Assembly: GCA_902800305.1 (NCBI GenBank)
Contig: CADCDP010000016.1
Coordinates: forward strand, 22,914-86,913
DNA from: an uncultured Bacteroidales bacterium
GTDB lineage: Bacteria; Bacteroidota; Bacteroidia; Bacteroidales; Bacteroidaceae
DNA: 64,000 nt
Reading direction: 5' to 3'
The position numbers and the translations under genes were made by a program. Shown here piece after piece: positions 20,848-27,170 of the stretch. The notes below the pieces were generated by a model. It was not told the origin of the DNA. It worked only from the letters and a program-made list of their open reading frames with translations, and did no database searches. Position 1 is the stretch's first letter; each line of letters begins with the position of its first letter.

Positions 20848-21001
20848 AGCGTTTCACCGTTTCAGCGTTTCAGCAGGGTAATGAGGGGTGTACAAAGTTC
20901 CTAATTTATATATAACTACTTTATTATTATATAGTTATAAGTAATTTTAAAGAAGGTGTAACCCCTCTTTCCCGAGTGAAACGCTGAAACGGTGAAACGC
21001 T
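20848..21001. repeat. 154-bp nested inverted-repeat element
   Basis: The ends are a perfect 25-base inverted repeat (20848-20872 starting AGCGTTTCACCG, and 20977-21001). Inside lie a 7-base pair GAGGGGT/ACCCCTC (20883-20889 and 20961-20967) and an 8-base pair TATAACTA/TAGTTATA (20911-20918 and 20932-20939) with a 13-base loop. The whole element can fold as one long cruciform. It has no coding frame and lies between the DinD-like and RhuM-like fragments. It looks like a MITE-type element, or a structured regulatory RNA. Confidence 0.7.
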
Positions 21002-21017
21002 TTCAAATTCGTCAGCA

Positions 21018-21314
21018 CTATTGACGAAATCTCCTTGCATGCATATACACGATAAAATTTTCGGCATTTATCTCTTTTTCAGCACCTTTAGGCATGGGTA
21101 TCGTTTTGTTGACGTCAGCAAAATAATCGGAGACTGTCTGTCCAGCATTTGTACAAGCCTCTTTCGCCTTGTCAATCACGTTGTTAAAGTTACGCCACTG
21201 GGTATATCCCAACAAAGAACACAAATTTCTTGCACTCCAGCATTCGGTTTCATCAATCATGCATACTGCATCTTCATAACTCTTGAACAGAGCCTGTATT
21301 TCTTCTTTCTTCAT
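21018..21314 (-). CDS. C-terminally truncated DinD-like protein
   Basis: A 98-residue product starting MKKEEIQALFKSYEDAV. It matches the N-terminal BRO-like domain of DNA-damage-inducible protein D (CWSARNLCSLLGYTQW, NFNNVIDKAKEAC, DYFADVNKTIPMPKGAEKEI). Full-length DinD is close to 280 residues and continues with a YACYLIAQNG-type motif; here the family text stops after GAEKEI and a short unrelated end (NAENFIVYMHARRFRQ) follows. Either a remnant or a minimal BRO-N protein. The inverted-repeat element begins 17 bases past its stop codon. The start is the Met after a weak upstream extension. Confidence 0.62.
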   Translation of the reverse strand: MKKEEIQALFKSYEDAVCMIDETECWSARNLCSLLGYTQWRNFNNVIDKAKEACTNAGQTVSDYFADVNKTIPMPKGAEKEINAENFIVYMHARRFRQ

Positions 21315-21410
21315 TCTCCTATTTTTGTACAAAGTTAATCAATTATTTCGGGATAATCAGTAGAACCGTCCCCTTGATCCTTTTCATTTCTAAATACGCA
21401 TCCATGTATA

Positions 21411-23402
21411 TTAATCGATATTCCAAATAGCATCCATTTCCCCGCCAAGAGCATCGTATATGGAATCCTCGCGAGAATAGTTTTCCCAACCTGTTCCTCG
21501 GTCTTCTTTTGTATATCTAAATTGTCCATCCCATATGTAATCCCCCTCATCATCTAAAAGAACCATCCCATCTTCCATTTCAGCTGTTTCATGAACGATC
21601 GAATCATGTTCTTCATCATACCAACCAATTTCAATGTTATCTTCATCATATTTATCTAAGATAATACATAAATTATCATCCATGTCAATCGTTGAATATT
21701 CTATTGGAAGAATTAACTTCCCAGACGGAGAACAAATACCATATGATTCGCCATCAGAGACGACAAACAAAAACTTCAATTTTGATTCTTGCGAATAATC
21801 TAAAGTTCGCTCGATATAAACTTTAACGTCTTGGTACAATGGCTCTAAAACAAACTTTCCTTCTCTGATAATCCCAACATTACCAGCGAAATTTGTGAAT
21901 TTTATGAACTTCTTGTTTTCTAAGACTCTTATTGAATAGCCCTTATTAAAAGGGATGCCTTGAAGTTTTATTTTATGATTAATAAACAAATCACATGTGT
22001 TATCCTCATCTTTGCCAATAACACCTACATAATATACATTCTCATCGTCTTCGATAGGCAATGACTTGATGTAATCATATTTACAATCTATTATCTTTTT
22101 GTATTTCTCCTCATGCCAATTTTCCATGTGATACACGCCACACTTTTCTATCATATAATGTTCCTTTGTACCTTTCGTAAAATCTATGACGTCAGAAGAG
22201 GGCACTTTTGTTTTAACAACAAACAAATCCTCATATCCTAGCATATGTCTGAAAGAGATATCGGGAATGGAGAAATCCTCATCGGTTTTATCATTATGAC
22301 GAGTAATATCAGTCCCTTTAACATTATAATAGGCATCTGTATCATTGTCTTCAATAAGAGAAGAGTTTACTTTCATTACAATGGTGCCCCCAATTTCTTT
22401 TATTGTAGAGATTTCTCCAACAACATTGAATTTTCTAAGTAATTTAAAAGATGCATCAAATACATGTCCAATAGTGTTCCTAACAGGTGTTTCTTGGGAT
22501 TCAAAGCTCCAATCATCTTCGTCATCATAATAATCTTGTATAGGAAAATGATTTTTTTCATATAAAACCACAATATCTTTATATGTTTTCGCAAAACCCC
22601 ATTGACATTCGTCACCTTCAGGAATCTCTATTTCTTTACCTTCCGAGAGTTCATACGCTAATCCATCATATGGAAATAAAAGATAGGAAATTGAATTCAC
22701 CTCCCAGATTTCAAAATCACAATAACTTTCATACAATATGTTAAAATCCTTGTCATAAACAATCAATTCATCTCCATCATATACAACAATCTTATTGCCG
22801 AAGTAATAAGTAAAAACTCCTATATGACAAATATCTTTTTCCCTTGAAATTATTGTGTCCATCAGCGGCTTTTCCACCCATCTTTCAACCTCACTCATAT
22901 GAGCTTTTGCATATTGCTTTTTCTTGTGATAATTAATGGCCACATAGTTTTCTTCTTGTACAAAATCAAAAACATCTTCACTAAATTCTTTATCGTAAAA
23001 ATCCAGGTATTTCAACTCAGTATATTGGTCATCACTATCATTCCCCCATAAAAAGAAATATTTCCCATCTTTGGGCTTATAGGACTTTGCTTCACCTTTA
23101 TTAGATGGCTCGCAATAGTGATAACCATCATTATCCAAACATAATAATATGTCACCTTGTAAATGGGAATACGATATATAAGATTTTTGGGCAAAATTAT
23201 CTAACACATTAAATTTCCCATCTTTTTGGAAGAACCATCTCCCATTTTCATGAAATGGAGCAATGTTTTCATACCCCAGATGTTTCAGAAGCTCTTTTTG
23301 GAACATCATAGTATCAAACATAAACTTTGCTGAAGCAACAAGCTCGCGAGGAAGATTTGTCTCTATTTTGAATCGAATATTATCAAAAAAATCTCGTGTC
23401 AT
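21411..23402 (-). CDS. large hypothetical protein with WG-like repeats
   Basis: A 663-residue acidic protein with no signal peptide or membrane segment. Several stretches resemble WG repeats (VGIIREGKFVLEPLYQDV, YGICSPSGKLILPIEYSTI, CGVYHMENWHEEKY), which form beta-propeller-like or solenoid units. The tail (YTKEDRGTGWENYSREDS, then YDALGGEMDAIWNID) resembles short tails seen on other Bacteroidota accessory proteins. Base composition is clearly more AT-rich than the flanking core genes, and the codons are A/T-ending, which suggests recent transfer. It stands in a patch of phage-related fragments and a GIY-YIG-type protein. I do not recognise the family and propose no function beyond a binding or immunity-type role being possible. 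Confidence 0.7.
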   Translation of the reverse strand: MTRDFFDNIRFKIETNLPRELVASAKFMFDTMMFQKELLKHLGYENIAPFHENGRWFFQKDGKFNVLDNFAQKSYISYSHLQGDILLCLDNDGYHYCEPSNKGEAKSYKPKDGKYFFLWGNDSDDQYTELKYLDFYDKEFSEDVFDFVQEENYVAINYHKKKQYAKAHMSEVERWVEKPLMDTIISREKDICHIGVFTYYFGNKIVVYDGDELIVYDKDFNILYESYCDFEIWEVNSISYLLFPYDGLAYELSEGKEIEIPEGDECQWGFAKTYKDIVVLYEKNHFPIQDYYDDEDDWSFESQETPVRNTIGHVFDASFKLLRKFNVVGEISTIKEIGGTIVMKVNSSLIEDNDTDAYYNVKGTDITRHNDKTDEDFSIPDISFRHMLGYEDLFVVKTKVPSSDVIDFTKGTKEHYMIEKCGVYHMENWHEEKYKKIIDCKYDYIKSLPIEDDENVYYVGVIGKDEDNTCDLFINHKIKLQGIPFNKGYSIRVLENKKFIKFTNFAGNVGIIREGKFVLEPLYQDVKVYIERTLDYSQESKLKFLFVVSDGESYGICSPSGKLILPIEYSTIDMDDNLCIILDKYDEDNIEIGWYDEEHDSIVHETAEMEDGMVLLDDEGDYIWDGQFRYTKEDRGTGWENYSREDSIYDALGGEMDAIWNID

Positions 23403-23559
23403 TTTCTTTCTATATTATTTATAATCGAATACAATTACTACATCAACTTTCATCATCTTGTTTCCGTATGTATTATCACTGATTGATGGATTGAGTTTCT
23501 GTTTTGCTCTTCAACTTTTTCTTTTTCAATAATGTTATCGAAAGAATCCTTGCTTACAT

Positions 23560-24204
23560 CTAAATTTCTTTTTCTTTCCTAATCTCATCCAGCACTTTCC
23601 CATTATACGAGAAATACTTGGCACCTTGATAGGCACCAGAGGTGTTGCGATGTTCTTCTGGCATAAATGTACCGACGAAGGGGGAGAGTTTATAGATGCG
23701 CCCCTCATATTCGATACTGTCGTCAGAGGAAACTTTCACGACAAGTCCCGTTGGGTCAAAGGTGATTTGTTCGCCAATCTTGATGCCACACATAGAGAAC
23801 TTGAAGCGAGGACGTTTCACCTCTCGCTTCTGTGGCTCCTTATGTTCGCTTTCCACGATGGGTTTATTATCCTCGTAGAGTGTCACTTCTGCATCGTCTA
23901 TCGCGCTGGCAATATCGCGGAATATATCAAGTGCCATCTGTGGAGCCACATTGAAGAACTCTCGGTTTTGGCGAATTCGCAAATCGGTGAGGCGATCAAT
24001 GGTCTTATGCACCAACTTCTCCACTTCGTTGTATTTCGTGGTTTTCATCGTGGCGAATATCTCAAAAGGCAAGGGAACAGCAGTATTATCCAGTTCTTTG
24101 CTTCTCACATCCACAGGACGCGAGCTCTTTCCTATCTTCACCCAATCTTCACGGAAACTGGGATTGGTCAATATATAAACGTAGCCAGGTTCGTTGGCAG
24201 CCAT
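23560..24204 (-). CDS. T5orf172 (GIY-YIG-related) protein with RAMA-like C-terminus
   Basis: A 214-residue protein. Residues 5-100 are a T5orf172/MUG113 domain, a GIY-YIG relative: GYVYILTNPSFREDWVKIG, then SRPVDVRSKELDNTAVPLPF and HKTIDRLTDLRIRQNREFF. The last about 85 residues (IGEQITFDPTGLVVKV, IYKLSPFVGTFM, SGAYQGAKYFSYNGKVL) resemble the RAMA domain that accompanies restriction and methylation enzymes. The combination suggests DNA recognition and perhaps cleavage, as in defence or mobile-element proteins. It is the outermost gene of the accessory patch and probably transcribed before the 663-residue gene, 157 bases away. Domain calls are from recalled motifs. Confidence 0.72.
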   Translation of the reverse strand: MAANEPGYVYILTNPSFREDWVKIGKSSRPVDVRSKELDNTAVPLPFEIFATMKTTKYNEVEKLVHKTIDRLTDLRIRQNREFFNVAPQMALDIFRDIASAIDDAEVTLYEDNKPIVESEHKEPQKREVKRPRFKFSMCGIKIGEQITFDPTGLVVKVSSDDSIEYEGRIYKLSPFVGTFMPEEHRNTSGAYQGAKYFSYNGKVLDEIRKEKEI

Positions 24205-24326
24205 CTTATTCTTAGGTTTTAGATTTCAATCGCAAAGTTACATCATTTCCTTATCATTTCCAACAAATGAAATGGAAAATGAAAGTTAGGACACCCTATT
24301 TCGGATGTTCTTCTGTTCGTTTTTTA

Positions 24327-24347
24327 CAAAAAGGAATGGCCTTTTTG
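24327..24347. terminator. short hairpin in the spacer between divergent genes
   Basis: CAAAAAGG and CCTTTTTG (24327-24334 and 24340-24347) pair around a five-base loop. The stem is AU-rich. It lies just before repeat copy 2 and 123 bases upstream of the T5orf172 start, so it does not follow any gene on either strand; it may be part of the repeat's flank. Confidence 0.35.
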
Positions 24348-24357
24348 CCAACACTTT

Positions 24358-24460
24358 CCCTATAGGCTTCGTCGTTGCCTCGCATGACTCTACGTCGTTG
24401 CCCCTCGTGACTCTACGTCGTTGCCCCTTGAGACTCTACGACGAAGACCCAACGGGAGTT
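24358..24460 (+). repeat. dispersed 103-bp intergenic repeat, copy 2
   Basis: Runs from CCCTATAGGCTTCGTCGTT to AACGGGAGTT and aligns with copies at 9891-9995 (minus) and 62158-62260. The tandem subunits CGTCGTTGCCCCTCGTGACT and CGTCGTTGCCCCTTGAGACT are clear here. Similarity to copy 3 extends upstream through CCAACACTTTCCC. The repeat is followed directly by the promoter cassette of the FKBP gene. Confidence 0.75.
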
Positions 24461-24472
24461 TGCGCAGTAAAT

Positions 24473-24571
24473 GTTCGACAATAAAAGTTAAAAAAGGCTT
24501 TTCCCCTTTGTATTGTACTCATTTATCATTTATCATTTATCATTTATCATTTAATTTTCGTACCTTTGCAC
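24473..24571 (+). promoter_or_regulatory. repeated promoter cassette upstream of the FKBP gene
   Basis: About 95% identical by eye to 19419-19518 on the other strand: GTTCGACAATAAAAGT, then CCCCTTTGTATTGT, then tandem ATTTATC units, ending TTTTCGTACCTTTGCAC with the -7 box TACCTTTG at 24561-24568. The FKBP start codon is 40 bases beyond the box. The ATTTATC array could vary in length by slippage. Confidence 0.7.
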
Positions 24572-24607
24572 CCGTTTTGGGAAATTTATCAAAAAAATTG
24601 AAGAACA

Positions 24608-25216
24608 ATGGATAAACTAAGTTATGGGCTTGGGTTGGGCATTGGCCAACAGCTCAAGCAGATGGGGTTACATGGCCGTTTGGTGGTGGAGGACTTTATG
24701 GCTTCCATCGTGGATGTGCTGGAAGATAATCCCTTGAAGGTGAGCCATCAGGAGGCACAGCAAACCGTGAACGCTTTCTTCCAAAGGATGGAAGCCGAGC
24801 AGAATGCCAAGAAGGCTGAGGCAGGAAAGGCTGCCAAGGCTGAAGGTGAGAAGTTCCTTGCTGAGAATGCCAAGAAGGAGGGCGTGACGGTGACGAAGAG
24901 TGGCTTGCAATATGAGGTGCTGACGGAAGGCACGGGACGGAAACCCAAGGCTACGGATACAGTGCGCTGCCACTACGAGGGACGATTGCTCGATGGCACC
25001 ATCTTCGACAGCAGTTACAAGCGCAACGCACCAGCCGACTTCGGTTTGCAGCAGGTCATCGCAGGTTGGACAGAAGGTGTGCAACTGATGGGCGAAGGTG
25101 CCAAATATCGCTTCTACATCCCTTATATGCTGGCATACGGCGAGGGTGGCGCAGGTGCGTCGATTCCGCCTTTCGCCACACTCATTTTCGATGTAGAACT
25201 GATTAAAGTGCTTTAA
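24608..25216 (+). CDS. FKBP-type peptidyl-prolyl cis-trans isomerase
   Basis: A 202-residue FKBP/Mip-like protein. Residues about 1-90 form the helical dimerisation segment (SYGLGLGIGQQLKQMG, long Lys/Glu/Ala helix), and about 95-202 are the FKBP fold: TVRCHYEGRLLDGTIFDSSY, GWTEGVQLMGEGAKYRFYIP, LAYGEGGAGASIPPFATLIF. It catalyses prolyl isomerisation during protein folding. No signal peptide is obvious, so either cytoplasmic or exported by an unseen route; most Mip relatives are periplasmic. The gene starts 40 bases after a strong promoter box and its last bases overlap the tail of the convergent dipeptidase gene by four. Confidence 0.9.
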   Translation: MDKLSYGLGLGIGQQLKQMGLHGRLVVEDFMASIVDVLEDNPLKVSHQEAQQTVNAFFQRMEAEQNAKKAEAGKAAKAEGEKFLAENAKKEGVTVTKSGLQYEVLTEGTGRKPKATDTVRCHYEGRLLDGTIFDSSYKRNAPADFGLQQVIAGWTEGVQLMGEGAKYRFYIPYMLAYGEGGAGASIPPFATLIFDVELIKVL

Positions 25217-27114
25217 ACCTTGTACGCTTGCACCTGTCTCATCACTCGGAGGAAATTGCCTCCCCAAATCATCTGAATCTGTTCGTCGGTATAACGTTCG
25301 CGCAACAGCCGACGGGTGAAGTTAATGAGTTCGCTTGCCGAGGCACAACCACGAATGCCACCGTCGCCATCGAAGTCGGTTCCGATGCCTACATGCTCAA
25401 TGCCCATCACGTTCACCATGTGGTTGAGGTGCTCGATGGCATCCAAAATACAGACCCCCTCTGCCCTCTGGGCATCTCCCCCTCTATGGGGAGACCGTCC
25501 GGCTTGTTCCCCACATCCCGCATGGTCACCCTCCCCATAGAGGGGGAGGGTTGGGGAAGGGGTCTGTTTCAGGAAGCCATGATACAGCGTCACTTGCACC
25601 ACACCACCAGCCTCAGCAAGGGCACGCATCTGAGCGTCGGTGAGGTTGCGGGGATGGTCACACAGGGCACGAACTGACGAGTGGCTGCACACGATGGGGG
25701 TCTTGCTCAACCGAATGGCATCATAAAAACTTTCTTCGCTGGCATGACTGAGATCTACCATCATGCCCACACGGTTCATCTCTCGGATGACCTCTGCTCC
25801 GAACGGGCTTATACCGCCATGTGTGTGTTGGCTCTTGGAGGCAGAGTCGCAGATGTCGTTATCGCCGTTGTGGCAGAGGGTCATATAGACAACACCACGT
25901 TTGCGGAACGCCTCCACGTTCTTGATGTCGCGTCCAATGGCATAACCGTTCTCGATGCCCAGCATGACAGCCTTCTTCCCTTGCCGCTTGAGCCGCCAAA
26001 GGTCGTCGGGCGTATAAGCGATGTCCATTGCCGTGCAGTTCTGAGCAGCCATTTCCTCTATCTGGGTCAGAATCTGGTTAGCTTTCGCTGTGGCGTTCTC
26101 CAACGATGCTTCGTCCAATGCTTGTTGGGGGAGATAGGCAACCATAATGGTGGAATCGAGGTGACCTTCCGTCATTTTGTGGAGGTCAATCAGGATTTTG
26201 GGGTCGCGCGAAGCGAAGTTGATGCCTTGGGAGAAGAACATGGGGGTGTCGCAATGGCTGTCGAGGGTGAGGATTTGGGAGTGCAGTGTCTTTGCCCTCT
26301 TGAATTCGGTAGATTCATCGATGAGCCATTGGAAGATGGGGAGCATATCGGCGGAACCACGAAGGATGTAGGTCTCAGGATGCCACTGGACAGCAAGGAT
26401 AGACTTAAATTCGTTGCTTTCCACTGCTTCAACCACACCATCAGGACTGATGGCAGCCACCTTTAAGCAGGGAGCGATGTCTTTGCAAGCTTGGTGGTGG
26501 AAGGAGTTGACGGGCAGCTGTGGGTCTTGCTGTTCGCTTTGTTGCGACTGAGTCGCAACAGACTTGACAGGGGGGAAGAGGCTTGCAAGGATGGAGCCAG
26601 GGGTGAGAGCCACAGTATGGGAAGGGTAGCGGCGGTCTTCGTCTTGGCTGTGCTTGATGCGTGTGCCCTCCATCTGAGTGTGGATATCTTGATAGTTGGT
26701 ACCCCCAAGGGCGGCATTGATGGTTTGAATGCCCTTGCAGATGCCCAGCATGGGGATTTGGCGGTCGTAAGCCAAACGTGCTAAGAGCAACTCTTGGCGG
26801 TCGCGCTCGGGGGTGATGCCGTGCAGTTCCTTGATAGGTTCCTCGCCCAACAGCAACGGGTTGATGTCGCCACCTCCGCTAAAGAGGATGCCATCGAGAC
26901 GGTCGAGCAGTTCGCCCAAGCGGTCGGTCTCGAAGAAAGGCGGGATGATGAAGGGGATGCCCCCTGCCTGTAGCACCGACTGATAGTAGCCTTCAGCCAA
27001 GGTGCAAGTCTCATTGGCATAGTTGCCAGTAATGCCAATGACGGGGCGAGGGGAACGAGTAGGGAAATTGCTGTTGATGCGATGGTAGTCGCTTTTCCAG
27101 TTGAAGTGTTCCAT
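25213..27114 (-). CDS. fusion: class I glutamine amidotransferase-like (PuuD/C26) and M19 membrane dipeptidase
   Basis: A 633-residue protein of two enzymes. Residues about 20-265 are a gamma-glutamyl-GABA hydrolase-type amidotransferase: FSGGGDINPLLLGEE, nucleophile Cys126 in MLGICKGIQ and VQWHPE with the catalytic His. Residues about 285-633 are a renal-dipeptidase-like M19 domain: LDSHCDTP (metal-binding HxD), MLGIENGYAIG, MTLCHNGDND, VDLSHAS, and HVGIGTDFDGDGG. Both act on gamma- or alpha-linked dipeptides, so joint use of peptide fragments is plausible. A 116-base palindromic element adds about 38 residues (517-555) in frame in the dipeptidase part. No signal peptide is evident, so it is probably cytoplasmic despite the family name. 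Confidence 0.85.
   Translation of the reverse strand: MEHFNWKSDYHRINSNFPTRSPRPVIGITGNYANETCTLAEGYYQSVLQAGGIPFIIPPFFETDRLGELLDRLDGILFSGGGDINPLLLGEEPIKELHGITPERDRQELLLARLAYDRQIPMLGICKGIQTINAALGGTNYQDIHTQMEGTRIKHSQDEDRRYPSHTVALTPGSILASLFPPVKSVATQSQQSEQQDPQLPVNSFHHQACKDIAPCLKVAAISPDGVVEAVESNEFKSILAVQWHPETYILRGSADMLPIFQWLIDESTEFKRAKTLHSQILTLDSHCDTPMFFSQGINFASRDPKILIDLHKMTEGHLDSTIMVAYLPQQALDEASLENATAKANQILTQIEEMAAQNCTAMDIAYTPDDLWRLKRQGKKAVMLGIENGYAIGRDIKNVEAFRKRGVVYMTLCHNGDNDICDSASKSQHTHGGISPFGAEVIREMNRVGMMVDLSHASEESFYDAIRLSKTPIVCSHSSVRALCDHPRNLTDAQMRALAEAGGVVQVTLYHGFLKQTPSPTLPLYGEGDHAGCGEQAGRSPHRGGDAQRAEGVCILDAIEHLNHMVNVMGIEHVGIGTDFDGDGGIRGCASASELINFTRRLLRERYTDEQIQMIWGGNFLRVMRQVQAYKV
25451..25566. 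repeat. palindromic element inserted in frame in the dipeptidase gene
   Basis: The outer ends CAGACCCC (25451-25458) and GGGGTCTG (25559-25566) are complementary; inside, CTCCCCCTCTATGGGGAG (25476-25493) pairs perfectly with 25531-25548. On the coding strand it reads as a low-complexity peptide (TPSPTLPLYGEGD, EQAGRSPHRGGD) that interrupts the M19 domain between GFLKQ and CILDAIEHL, where relatives have a short turn. It resembles palindromic elements that insert in coding genes without breaking the frame. Confidence 0.75.
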
Positions 27115-27130
27115 GTGGAAAGATTTTAGA

Positions 27131-27151
27131 TGGAGCGGGAAAACCGCTCCA
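27131..27151 (-). repeat. covarying hairpin element, copy 1
   Basis: On the minus strand the stem TGGAGCGG pairs with CCGCTCCA around the loop TTTTC. It is preceded by TCTGTTCGTG, the same ten bases as precede the hairpin at 36761. It lies in the spacer between deaD and the fused amidotransferase gene, downstream of the deaD stop, so it could also help end deaD transcripts. Confidence 0.65.
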
Positions 27152-27170
27152 CACGAACAGACAATAGTGA

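Noticed and set aside
20848..21001. CRISPR array
   Set aside because: Only one inverted pair of 25-bp arms, not direct repeats with spacers; no cas genes in the window.
24358..24460. CRISPR-like array from the repeated CGTCGTTGCC units
   Set aside because: Units are adjacent with no unique spacers, and the whole block is itself repeated elsewhere.
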